A DNA stretch of 64,000 bases from Paragonimus westermani (Eukaryota; Platyhelminthes; Trematoda; Plagiorchiida; Troglotrematidae). Under the pieces are notes generated by a model. The model was not told the DNA's origin. It worked only from the letters and a program-made list of their open reading frames with translations, and ran no database searches. The position numbers were made by a program, and so were the translations under genes. This document shows, piece after piece, positions 25,307-37,000 of this stretch. Where the stretch lies: contig QNGE01001711.1 in assembly GCA_008508345.1 (NCBI GenBank), positions 77,503-141,502 of the forward strand. The letters run 5' to 3'. Each line of letters begins with the position of its first letter. Positions within the stretch are counted from its first letter, which is position 1.

Positions 25307-25593
25307 TTTTCAAGTTGACCATCACTCACATTTGATCGCAGCCTTCGCATTCAGATAGACTTTCCAGCCAGCATCTTTCGAAAAGAAGCACGAGACTCGA
25401 GTTTCGCTCTTGTTAGAGCTCGTCAGTAGTGCATATCCTTGCCACGGCCGGGATTTGGACTCCGGCCATCCCGTGTTAACCACTGAGCCATTCACCTCAC
25501 ATTAGGCACGACCGATTCATCAAATTTGAACGCACAACCACTCTCACTTGTGAGCAATGATCAGGTTGCCCGATCGTCTCGAGAGGAGACAGT
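25307..25593 (-). mobile_element. SINE-like retroposon, copy B (left palindrome arm)
   Basis: This minus-strand copy of the family is about 97% identical to copy C: by hand I count about 8 substitutions and one 2-nt indel over 287 bp. On the minus strand it carries the A box TGGCTCAGTGG, a weakened B box GTCCAAATCC, the body motif CACTACTGACGAGCTC and the tail GGTCAACTTGAAAA. Compared with copy A it lacks about 14 nt between the boxes, and copy C shares that deletion. It begins directly at the palindrome loop. Confidence 0.75.
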
Positions 25594-25921
25594 CCTAATC
25601 GCGGGGTTATCGACTGGAGTTAACAGGCAACAACTGTGTCTCTTCTCGAGACGATCGAGCAACATGATCATTGATCACAAGCGAGAGTGGTTGTGCGTTC
25701 AAATTTGATGATTCGGTCGTGCCTAATGTGAGGTGAATGGCTCAGTGGTTAACTCGGGATGGCCGGAGTCCAAATCCCGGCCGTGGCAAGGATATGCACT
25801 ACTGACGAGCTCTAACAAGAGCGAAACTCGAGTCTAGTGCTTCTTTTCGAAAGATGCTGGCTGGAAAGTCTATCTGAATGCGAAGGCTGCGATCAAATGT
25901 GAGTGATGGTCAACTTGAAAA
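25594..25921 (+). mobile_element. SINE-like retroposon, copy C (loop plus right palindrome arm)
   Basis: This plus-strand copy starts with CCTAATCGCGGGGTTATCGA, as copy A does at 5402, and ends AACTTGAAAA at 25921. The A box is at 25738-25748 and the weakened B box at 25768-25777, only 30 nt apart. Short spacing and the mutated B box suggest a weak pol III promoter. The tail merges into the candidate right target-site duplication. Confidence 0.75.
25738..25777 (+). promoter_or_regulatory. Shortened A/B box promoter of SINE copy C
   Basis: TGGCTCAGTGG at 25738 is a good A box. GTCCAAATCC at 25768 departs from the B-box consensus at its third base (TTC to TCC). The 30-nt spacing is about 14 nt shorter than in copies A and D. 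Confidence 0.5.
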
Positions 25922-25931
25922 CTGTAAAATA
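25920..25931. repeat. Candidate target-site duplication, right
   Basis: This is the second occurrence of AACTGTAAAATA, matching 25263-25274. Its first two bases overlap the end of the SINE tail. Confidence 0.4.
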
Positions 25932-25934
25932 AGC

Positions 25935-28865
25935 ATGCTCACATGTGCTATAAATTTTTCTCATACAGCCTTTTCTCGAAATAATATTCATTACGTGCTC
26001 GTAATTCGTTCACAAACTATTTGTTGTTAAAGACTGTCTCAACTTGAACGGGTAAGTTATCCGAAAAAGAGTAGGCAAGTGAATTTGATTAATTGTGAAT
26101 GTGCAACTCATCTCAACACAAGGTCTGTGTAAATAGAACTGCAAGTTCGGTAAGAAAGACAACTTGAATGAAAATGAAGCTACGGACTGGCTTCTGGCCG
26201 ATGGGAGGAAAACATGTTGGCATCACGAACAAACCGTTCCATCACTTAATGACTGGTAGTCAGAGAGAGGCCTGGGTCACGCTTGCATAGTGCTTTATCT
26301 AATCTAATTGATCTGTTCTTCCAGAAGCCCGCGTGAAATGTCCGTAATTTTGATTTATTCGAGGGTTAATATGAATCCATACCAAATGTATTTTTAAGTT
26401 GTCCTGTTGGAAATCACATTCTTCCACCAGTGCAAACGTTAATTTGCAAACGAAAAGCGGTAGAATAAAGGGTGAAATGGCGTCTATAACGACACTAAGA
26501 TAAACTGTTATGAGAACATAAGAAATAACTCTGAAGAATCCTGTTATCGACATTATCTAAACACTGGATCAGCCTGCATATTTATGTGGAGTAATTAAAG
26601 ATGTCTTCCATATCAAGCTATTAAAATTTATATCACTATCCTACGCGAACTTTCAAAATGTGCATGAGAACATCGTTTCTTCCTGCTTGCCCCTCACTCC
26701 CTGTGGCAGAAGGATGATTCGCACTGTATACGGGGAAACGTACACGGTAACCTAGGGAATGATCTGTTTAAGTGAAGACCTCTTCGGTGAAAGTTCGCAG
26801 TACATCATTGCAAACCTATAACCATCAGGTCGGGCAACCTCATTTTCACTTTTCTAGATAACTTTTTATAAGGTTAACTGTTCCGATAGTTTGAATTCAG
26901 CATTTGCAAGGGACAGGAAATCATGGCATCTATTAAAATAGGTGATGCAATAATCGACAAAAACTGCGATGGTCAGAGAAGCGTGTTATTCCATTTGTGC
27001 GGTCCGCGCGCGTTTTGCTTCATCACACTCCAGGCACAGGTTGATATACAACTACTGCAAATTCACTTCGGGGTGGAGCTACTCTCGATCAGCTTCACTA
27101 AACCTCTCATTTCGAGGTATAACACCGGAAGAGCAGTGTGGTCAGAAGGAAAGCCGAACGTTAATTCGTGCTACAATCTCGTTGTACGGTTGACAAACTT
27201 GATGACTATTGAAATTCACAAATTTGTGACTTAATATTTCAAACCTATCGATCGTTGGTTACGATTAAGCTGAAAGTTAGCGGTTGGAAAAAACTGTACA
27301 GATTCGTGACAAGTGATCTGAACTGTCGAACTATAAACCGTAATTTCGTCAGACCTGAATTTTTTGGTATTTATGGGGGGAATTTCCATTTAGATTCGTG
27401 AACTACGATTAAAGAAAAACTTCACCGCATCTTCGACACACGGCAACGGAGGAGCAGGAGTTAACTGTCAACCTTATTCTCTTTTGTTTAGTTGGCATCA
27501 CTTACGTATTAAACACGAAAATATCAATCAAAGCCACTGATTATCTGGAAAAAGAATAGACCCTCGGCTAACTGAAAATAAGGCCCAGTTACTTTCAAGC
27601 CAAATCTACCAAATAGTCAGTGGTTAATCTTTCGTGAGCATGCTTGTAATATGAACAATGTAGATATTTCGTTTTTCGTCTACTCACCCAATTAAAAAAC
27701 CCATTTCTCCCTCTTCACAGTATCTCACTTTATCCCAGTGACACTGTGGAATCTCTGAGTGAGGTTAACGTTGGTCATTGTTGTGGTCGTAAACATGAAC
27801 AACTCCATCCACAATACAGCAATCGACCTTTGTAGTGATGGATGTTGTATGGACATAAATTTTTACTACTAATAATTGTTAAGGTCGTAACCTGTAACAT
27901 CCCAACTAATTGAGTAAAACACAGTCATTTTTACCACTTGTTTTTGTCAATTGTTGTTGTCATCGTTTTCAAACAAAAAGTACGACTCACTGCAACAACA
28001 TTTCTTCAAATTAGACATAGGAAGGAGTAATCAAACCTTGATATCATGAATGGTCTTGGTTTGAAAGTCCTCCTGAATAGTTCAACTTATTGTGTTTTAA
28101 AAAGAAGTATTTTATTTGTGAAGTGTTGGTTTATGCGCAGGGTCTAACGATATCTATGAGAACTGTCATTTGGGTTCATAATTAGGCGGATAGCCTCAAT
28201 ACCAATGAAATCAACGAGTCGTTGCCAAGTCAAAAATCACACCTTAAGCACTTTTTTCCTGGACATTCTAAGAAACAAAGGTTATCTGATGGAAGTGTGT
28301 TCAAACCATACTCGATGGAGCAGATTCATACCGCCCCAGATGTTCAAAGAGTTTTTCTTGGTGGGTATAAAAGGAAGCAAACCGTTTCGTATTCCACTGC
28401 GATTTACCTTATTGCTGAGTTCTCGTTGTGGACAATACTTGCATCCTATTCTGGCTGTTAACCACGGTTAAGTGACGTAAAAGCTTGACAAATTTATCCG
28501 ATTTACGCTCGTTCGGTGGGCGCTGTTTTTAGAAAGTTTGTGATGTAGAACAATCGTTCTTCTGAATTTGATTATGAAATTCATTTCAGCACAAGAATTC
28601 AACGGACAGACAATGATAAAATGTGACACGCTCGACGAAACAATGGACATGCAATTCCGCATCTAAACGAATGTTGTGGGGAGGCAACAATCTCAGCCTG
28701 ACTGGCTCAAAGCGAGTTCGTGAGGCAATACAGAGAAGAGGTTCCGTTCCAATATCATGTGCTTCAACACACAGTTTTCGTTCAGCTTTGTTGTCTTTTG
28801 CAATGTAGTATTCAAACTTCAAGGCTAATCCCTAGTTGTCACTTTGTCCGAACATTTTGTTTATG
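25935..28865. other. No supportable gene
   Basis: The only frames are short and mutually overlapping (up to 103 codons at 26923-27234), with no recognisable domain or splice borders that I trust. No repeat structure stands out by eye. Confidence 0.45.
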
Positions 28866-28868
28866 ACT

Positions 28869-29200
28869 GATGTTCAGTTCGCCCGATTGACTCAAGAGGA
28901 GGGAAAGGTAACCGCTCCATTTATTTTAAGGGGTGGCTTCGTGATGACGTTAATCTGATTACTGATCACAAACCAATGTCCTAGCGTCCAGATATAATTT
29001 GGTTGGGCTTAATAAGAGGTCCAAGTCGCAGTGATCACTCCGGTTGTCTAATGAGGGTGTGACTGAGGTTCAAGACCCAATCGTGACAAGGTGATATGGA
29101 ACTGGAGAGCCGAACCAAATTCAGGGTTAATGAATATATCGAGAAAGCACAGCGGTTGTTTGAATGGTTTCAGTGATTACTCACTTGAAACAAATAATTC
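28869..29200 (+). mobile_element. Diverged SINE-like copy D
   Basis: An older copy of the same family. GATTACTGATCACAAACCAA aligns with the head of copies A and C, an A-box-like AGTCGCAGTGA starts at 29024, and a B box GTTCAAGACC lies at 29068. The 44-nt spacing equals that of copy A. The tail ACTTGAAACAAATAA (about 29183) matches the tail of copy A. At its left, GTTCAGTTCGCCCGATTGAC resembles the inner left arm of the palindrome at 25560-25580, so the inverted head is present here too. Confidence 0.6.
29024..29077 (+). promoter_or_regulatory. Decayed A/B boxes of SINE copy D
   Basis: AGTCGCAGTGA and GTTCAAGACC are 44 nt apart. The A box has lost its TGG start, while the B box still fits the consensus closely. 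Confidence 0.45.
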
Positions 29201-29204
29201 GGCG

Positions 29205-32200
29205 AAAACTTGTCAGTGAATCCTACTCCTCATAAACAATACCATAATGAATCGGAGAATTTTTCAAATGAAACTGATGTGCCTGTATCTTCAACTCAAA
29301 CAAATCTATATTTAAACCAATCAATTCTCTTCACATATTTAAACGAAACGGTTAGAATCCGCGAAACATTACATGCACACATTTCATATTGACTCGTCGA
29401 TATCAAACAGCGCAGTGTTTAATAAATTTGATTAACTGAGCGTTTAACGAATTCGTACACGATGTATTCGGTGGAATTCAAAAATTGATCATCTTCATTA
29501 AAAAGGATCAACGTGTCACAACCACCTCTCAATGTGTCTGACAGTTTGTCGAAAAAAGTTAAATAAGCAGCTCTAGTAGATGCTCAATTTTCAGAGTGAG
29601 AAAACGTTTACCTACATGAATGGAAAAATCCGAATTATCTGAAACGGCTAGGATGTTGAAACACGCAAACTTCCAGTATCGTCAATCACTAGACACTTCC
29701 CGATCGCTGATCACAGTGTCAATTCGGCTCGCATATTCAGAACGCCGTTAAATTAGTGTGACTCAAGATTCTTGTGGCTTCCTGAAGATGTCAAAATTAG
29801 TATACTGGAGGCAGCTGTCTGTGTTCAGAAAGAGTTCTTCCTAAACCTGTTGACTTACTGTAATCCACTGATCGACTATTCCCTTTCTTACATAAACATA
29901 GCATATATTTGGTACCGGCGAGTCAGCATGAGGTGTTACGGTTGCTTTTTTCAAACCTAGAATTGCCAGAAAGTTAACAGTACAACTTGTGCGAATAGTT
30001 AACCGAAAATTCTCAAGACGTTAACCTTGGAACGATTCACACCTGGTCACCGTTCTCGTATGCCGGTCTAACCGTTAGCGTTGTAATTTAGATTGTATCA
30101 ACAAGTCCTGGTCGCACCGAAAATGAGTAGACCAAACAACGCAGTCTTTGTATTGTCTCTTGAGTCATCTGTCAAACCTGAATACGATTACATATGCAGC
30201 GTTTTCGTTTCGGGTGAGGTCGATAAAGCAATGTGAGCCCAGTCACTTCGCAAGAATATGGACTGGCAGTGACGATCAAAAGGCATTCAAATTTTGAGAA
30301 GAGCAGCAATTGAACACGCGTTTTTATTAAACAGCCATTTTTGGTCCGGCTTATTATTAAGCTGTCAACAAATTTTTCTAACTGTGAACCTAAATGTCTG
30401 CGAGCAACAACGTTCAAACGTTGCTCGGTTTTGTATCGTTTGTAGAATGATGCGTGAAGACCGGCAAAATTGACTTTTGGCACTTTGGCAAAAATACCCA
30501 GAATTACAGTTAGACATGTACGTTACCACATACAATACAGTCAGTCCAGGTCACTTAATTAAGCATTAGGTTTTATAAGACTGCACCTGCATGGTTATCT
30601 ATGTGTATGCAGGTGGTGTTATAGTGATGAAAGCATTTCACATGAAAATATGGAGTATGGAACGTGTTCAACTAGAAAGTTGGTTTCAAAAGCCCACGTT
30701 CAATAGCTAATCTACAAGGCTTTTTGCGCAAAACAACTCCACAGACCCTACATGAAAAACTACACAGTAAGTTACACAAGACGGACAGATCATCCTTTGT
30801 TAATAACCACAAGATCGTGCCCAGTTATTTTTCATCAGTTAATCCAAATAACTTGAAATATCATCCCGGTCCCCTGCATGTCAATCAAACTAATGTAACA
30901 TTCATGAATGCAAAACATATCAGGTTGAAGCTGTTCACGCAATCCGGTCCAAAAATAATCAACCTTATGAGCTACAGAAACTTGAGAGTTAGCAGGGTGG
31001 ATTACTCAGCAGCGGCCGACAACGCATGTTTGGTAACACATCGATTAGTCGAGTTTCCCCACCAAGTGGTTGAGATGAACAACTGTAACATCTAAGGCGC
31101 CTTCTCTTTAACGTTAAACATTGATTGGCGTTGCGTGCACATTGTTCCCCATTTGCTCTAGTGCTGAATTAGGAATTAGTTAAGTAATTACCTGGCCATA
31201 AACACGATTGACAAGACGAGCACATTGAAACAACTCTGGAAGATTCGTGAAAAGTACTAAGGATTTGGTCGATAAAGACTGTATACGAATAATTCCCGAT
31301 CGCGGTTATTTTGCACGCATTGCCCTTCAAACAGACCATTATACTCTAGTTCCTTTCTTAAGAGACCACTTCAATAGTGACTTTACTTACCTCTCTCAAG
31401 ATGCGAAACTGAATCACGCTCTCATAGGGAGATCGTGGTGACCACGGTTTGCCCAAATTTAGCCACAACGGAATTGCAACGTGCAAATTTTTAAACTGCA
31501 CTCGATATCGGATAAAAACTGCATTATCCCATACCCCTCAGAGGAGACAGTAACTGTACTGGTAATCTAAACCATTATCCCGGGGTTAGGGCTTTTATGT
31601 TGTCAAAATGATATAAGCTGTTAATCAGTGTTGCTTACTAAAGGTTTTGGCCAGAGTTACATTGCCCATCATATATATATAGGGGGCACAAATGATGAAC
31701 TCTGTCAATGGCACAGTACCAGACCAGTAATTAATCCCAAAAGAAGCTGCCAAAGGCGTCCATATAAAGGCAACAGACGTGATAAGCTCTAAATGGTATT
31801 CACTTCTAAGTCAAAAGTTGATTCTGATTATCAGAGCATGAAAAACCGGAGAAAATATAGTTGAGTCGCATAAGGCCTTAATTTTGTCTTCCCACGTGAA
31901 GAAAAATGACTGATATAACTAATATTTTATCAATGTAAGCTAATTAAACATTCTTACTTAGACCCATGTGCATGGCATGATTAGCAAACTTTCGTATTCC
32001 CCGAATTACTACGCACGTGTATTGTGCACACTGGAGTGTCTATTAGTCAGCTGTTCCTAGCACTCTTGGTGGTCGAGCGTGTCAGTTGAACGACGAGTCA
32101 AAATTTCTCGAAACACCCATTCCTTCATTGCGAGCTCCTACATAATCATATAGGTAGCGTTACTGGGATAACACTTAAAGTAAACACATGGCATTTTCCA

Positions 32201-32565
32201 CACACGAGCCACGTAAAACAAGCAGCTAGCGATGAAATCTGTGATGACTGATAAAGGACTACCCAACCAGTATTACGGTGTTATCCACAACTTCTGCACC
32301 CATGGGCACTCTGAAGAATTAGTGGGTTGGGTTACATCAATAATGAGTGATGGCATCATGAAGGCCGACCAACAACCCCCTGTATGATTCTGTCTGGAAT
32401 TGGTGAACGGAAAAACTCGGATCACATTCAAGCAAATAACAGGTAGTTCTTTTCGCAGTTTAATGCAGACAGCTAATACAGCTGCATCTGCTGCCCAAAT
32501 CCGCACCCTAAAACTGGTAAAGTGTATTGTTATAACTCCAAAGATAAAGTTCGCCTTGCGCAACG
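29205..32565. other. No supportable gene
   Basis: The longest frame is 123 codons at 30724-31095; it shows no domain, signal or membrane segment and is within the chance range. A short (AT)n run lies at 31670-31681. Nothing else can be named. Confidence 0.45.
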
Positions 32566-32567
32566 GT

Positions 32568-32654
32568 TGTCTTCGGGAATTCGCATGAGATATACAGAAT
32601 TACATAGAGTCAATCAGGCCATCTATACAACTGGGTTCTGGTTATACAAAACAG
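32568..32654 (+). repeat. 87-bp inverted repeat, left arm ending at the N
   Basis: The 87 bp here reappear as reverse complement at 33364-33450 with a single mismatch (86 of 87). The match stops at the base before the undetermined nucleotide at 32655, which points to an assembly or library cause more than to a mobile element. Confidence 0.9.
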
Positions 32655-32655
32655 N
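32655..32655. other. Undetermined base (assembly join)
   Basis: This is the only N in the window. Single Ns in draft scaffolds often mark a closed or minimal gap. Sequence order and orientation across this point should not be relied on. Confidence 0.95.
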
Positions 32656-33363
32656 TGATGAAGATGAAAAATGCAGCATCTTTGAGATAGACAGTAATTA
32701 GAAAGCGAACTCTCATTGACAGCACTGTTAAGCGATACAGCTGTCAAACTGGTCAGTCAGGGGTTGTCAACTGCAATATCCAATACCCACCACGAAGCTG
32801 GCATCAGTGTTTTATTTCATGACCGACATGTGGGACTTCCACATTGTAAAGGCAGTTCGCCACAGCCTGTCAAGCTTTACTTATTTATCTCTATACCTGG
32901 TGTTGTGGAGCGGTTATTGTTAGACATATAACCTAAGGACTGTAAATGGGGATCCCTGAGCATATTCTGAAAAGAACATGTTTTGGTGTGAATAGGCTAA
33001 ACTCCGAAATCCGTCGACCATACTTGTAAAACACTGGTCGCGGAATGATGACGAGGATTTAAAAATCACTAATACGATGTTTCGCATCCAGTCATTAGCT
33101 TGAGGGATGAGACCACCATAGACGGCGAACACAGTGACACTCAAACCACAACCCTACCGGTGCCCTCCAAGGAAGGTCCTGCAAACCAAACACCTTCCTA
33201 GGTAGGCCACATGCAAACTGTTTTATCCAATTCGCGCATTGTCCTGGTTAACGTGCAATTACATGTTTTCACGTCTCATGTGAACACAGTGCACACTTCG
33301 ACGTGCAAACGAACGCGTCAACATTCGGTTGGATTCTAACCCATATGGTTGTCGTGACTGCTA

Positions 33364-33450
33364 CTGTTTTGTATAACCAGAACCCAATTGTATAGATGGC
33401 CTGATTGACTCTATGTAATTCTGTATATCTCATGCGAATTCCCGAAGACA
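33364..33450 (-). repeat. 87-bp inverted repeat, right arm
   Basis: Reverse complement of 32568-32654 with one C/T difference. The flanks of the two arms do not match on either side. A 90-codon minus-strand frame runs through this arm (33541-33269) but is not recognised. Confidence 0.9.
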
Positions 33451-33837
33451 GCTGCTTGTCATCCTGACTTTCAACGAGTACCTCGAGTATGATGGCAAAA
33501 ACCACACCGTTGACCTCAAGGTTCTGCATGTACACGCTCAAGTTTGGTGGTGTTTCGTACTTAAAACTGTGTGGATGACACCGTTGAGTTTATTGATAAC
33601 ATGACAAACAAATGAGCCAATAAAAAATCAATGACTAAAACTTAACGGTGGTGGTCCTTGACGTTGTCAACCGACTGAGAGAAAGTTTACGAATGGATGT
33701 TGGAAACTAGGGTTTGTGGAAGCTAAGTACGGCAGGATGGGCATCTTGGTGAGTACATGCAATACTGCGTAATATACAAAAATATTCGATTTCTTCTTTC
33801 ATCAACCAGATGTCTGGTGGATGGTTTGAACATGCTG

Positions 33838-34075
33838 AGTTCTAAGTTCTGCATCACTCACACTCGATCGCAGCTTTCGCATTCAGGTAAACTTTCTAGT
33901 CATTCCCTTTCGAAACGAGGCGCGGGAGTGGAGCTTCGCACTTACTTAAGCTCGTCAGTGCTGCAAATACTTATCCGTGGTCGTGAGGGTCTATGTTGCA
34001 TTTTGCAATTCGGAGTTATGGTCAATAGCAAGGGCTTCAGTCCACGTTGACTGGTTACTGTCGCTTGGATCACTT
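33838..34075 (-). mobile_element. Diverged SINE-like copy E
   Basis: Read on the minus strand this matches the family's 3' part in order: the tail (TTCTAAGTT on plus), CATCACTCAC, GATCGCAGCTTTCGCATTCA, the CTCGTCAGT body motif and CGTGGTCGTG. Beyond that, ACGTTGACTGGTTACTG resembles the A-box region. The B box is not clear. It is much more diverged than B and C, and the left-to-right order agrees with copy B. Confidence 0.55.
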
Positions 34076-34079
34076 CTTC

Positions 34080-37000
34080 TTTGCTTTCGTTGAGTTTTGT
34101 TTGTGGCAAGGACAACCCCTGGGTCGTGAAGCATACTTTCTATGCGTTCACAGTGGGCAGAGTGAAACTACTGAACGACAGTGTGTGTTGTTAGAAAGGT
34201 CATTAATCCGGGACAAAACCAAAATACGTAGTCGACCAAGATTGGTTCGCCGTTTCTCGTTAAAACTGAACAGTTTAGTGCTGGTATGCTGTTTTACAAA
34301 TTGAAAGGTGATGGTATATAACCTGTTGAAAGCGAATCCAGGTCAGTTGGATTGTCAGTTTCAGAGGCAGCGTAGTTCAGATGCCACCAACTGCTCTGAT
34401 TACTCATTGCGCACAGGCGTGACCTCGAAGCTTTCAAAATTTTATAAATGTAAACAATGTAACCGCGTGCATTTTCTCCTTGTTTGAAATAAGTCAAGTC
34501 CAATACCCTCATTTAGTTGGCCTTTGTTGAATGGCATCTGCAAACATTAGTTTCATTCCGGCGTTTTGTTCAAATCATTCGGGTTAACTTGAAACTGTTT
34601 TGGAAATTCCCGCGGCTGGGAATCAAAACCGACCTTTATAGTCCGAGTGTCTTTTCCGCCTTTCCCAAAAAGCCAAGTGACTTGCGAGCAACAAAGGTTG
34701 AATGTACTTTTCTTTCCTAATAATCGCCGTATAACCTTACTTCATGCGATTGTGAACAAGTAACAATTTTTAGGGTACCTGATTCTATTCCCAAATCCTA
34801 CGTATATAAGTCTGATGTGATGTAATACGTACACACACAAAAACATACATAGTAGTTCATTGATTGTCCATTTAGTATAGTGAAATCCGTGATCCCCCAC
34901 GTTTTAGCGTCAGTACACATCTTAGCCGAGCACGCAGTAGGTGGGTTTGAATGAACTCGCAGGCCAGTATTTCAATTTTCAATCCCATGAGATTAATGCA
35001 TCAAGAGATTGGAATGGGTCTAATAATCTTCTGCCTTGAAGACAGAAAGATGTAGCCGAGTCAATACGGTTCCTCGTTAATCAGCACGATTAAGTCAGCT
35101 AAACAGTGACAACCAAAAACATTTTGTTTTGGTGAACTCTTGTGTATCTGACTGAGTGACTGCAGCTTTCTGTCCACACTGAGTCAGAAACAGACATAAA
35201 CCTGTCAATTCTTAAAAATCCAACGATCTTCTCTGTTCTCACTCTTTCTTTCTGGAATCGTCTCGGTACTATCAATCCATGCCATTGAGTGAGATTTAAA
35301 AAGTAATTTTAGTCCAGTTGCGTTCATATTTGTCTGGTTCTAACACTGACAAGTTTGTTCACATCAACCTAGCTGTCCAATGGAAATTCTCTGTGAGATT
35401 AATTTGGAACATGGATTAGTATCTCACGTTCGGCATTTGCTGAATTTAGGAAGAATGCTTTCAAAGTAGCAACCCTAAAAATGCCAGAGGATTAATAGTG
35501 AGCTATTTTGTGGTTGTCTAAAAGTCCGCCCACCTGAACGAAGTCGATCAGCTAGATCAATAGATCAATATTAAACACAATCATTGCCCACCCCCCAATG
35601 GATTGTTCAATTAATTGATTCCTTCACATGGTTTTAAGGTATGTGTCTGACGTAACCAAAGCCGTCAAAGTCTGCTCACTTCACCACCGATAAAGTTCTA
35701 TTAGAAACAAAAATTCTGTGATTTAGGGTTACTTTTCGGCTGTTCTTATGAGAAGTATAACAGGTTCGTGGCGGTTAAACCCCATTTTTTGATAACTCAT
35801 ATTTGGAAAAGTCAGTCTAAATAATTTATACTCGATAAACTTTTCAATGGATAAACTCAGTCATCTGTAATGAGTGTATGGCACTGCTGCACTTTCTAAC
35901 GTTATAGCCAAGACGTTTTCCGATAATAATTAAAATGTTTTTGTATGAAAACCACGGTTGAAATATTGAGGCTTATCGTCCACATCTGATGATGCAAGAA
36001 CACAGAGAAAAGTTGCGGTACAGAGGACACAATCAAACCTACAACTGAATCCACGTGGACCGTGTGGTATATATGCAGTGTTCATGTACTGCTAGCCCAT
36101 CACCATCTTCAACAGAATTCACCAAACAGCAGCATAGGAACTAAAGCTTCTGAGCTGCCTTCATTTGTCTCTTGGCATCCGAGTTTTCCAAATCAGTGTT
36201 ACACTGCAAACATTTGAATGGATTAGCAGACAACTATAAGAACCCCGAATACTTTCGGGGAGTTACGTCTAATCATTTGGTAGCTTGGGTGAATTTGTCG
36301 GTTTGTCGAATAGTTCGAGTTTTCAACCTCTGATTACCATCTCTGATTTACTGCCTGCACACCAAGCTACAGTTGTGTCAGTGTTCAGCACAGTCACTTT
36401 GCTAACGTTCTCAGTCGCACTGGTGCAGTCGCACTCAAAACATACGAACTAATCGGCGTATTATTCCAAACAAGCCGGTCCAGAGGCATTTGTGTATTAG
36501 CTTCCGCAATTCCCCCAAGTGGTCGCCGTTTTATGAGAACCGAGTAAACAAAACCTTGGCAAACAGTTGTCAGCGCCATCGCGTGAACTTTACAAAGGAA
36601 AAATTCAAATCAATGTGAGTGTATATTTGACGATTGTGTGAATGAAGCAATTATACCGCAACGTTGTTTGGAAGTTTGCATTATACGAAACGCCATCAGT
36701 AAATGAAGTCGAACATGGGTTGTTACGGAACTTTGTTGTATTGGTAAACAATAACTGAGACAACGTGACGTTTTAGCTAGTTGAGGGTAGAGAGCTATAG
36801 AGAGCACTAAGAACTGCTGGGTATTCATTAACCCATCAACGCTGGAAATCGTCTGTAGGATGAGAATGCTGTGATCGTTGGCAGCCAAGAATTGAGTAGT
36901 TCAACCTCATTGTAATTTGTTGTTTTCATTAAACGTATTTCCGAAAGCTTCCCATTTCGTTCATCATGATCTACCGTGTTGCTGTTTGCAACGTCACTTG

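Larger units (their letters stand above)
25307..25921. repeat. Large palindrome formed by head-to-head SINE copies
   Basis: Arms of 287 bp (25307-25593) and 289 bp (25633-25921) are reverse complements at about 97%, around a 39-nt loop that includes CCTAATCGCGGGGTTATCGA. Copies A and D also show traces of the inner part of the left arm, so a hairpin-bearing head may belong to the family and the full palindrome may be its extension. A transcript of either strand would fold into a long double-stranded RNA. Confidence 0.85.

Noticed and set aside
25307..25921. Foldback DNA transposon or MITE with long terminal inverted repeats
   Set aside because: The arms contain tRNA-type promoter boxes and match single, non-inverted copies elsewhere, so two head-to-head SINEs fit better. 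No transposase and no short TA/TTAA-type duplication were seen.
32273..33541. Protein-like frames on both strands around the N
   Set aside because: The region contains a suspected assembly artefact, and no frame is recognisable, so no gene was called.
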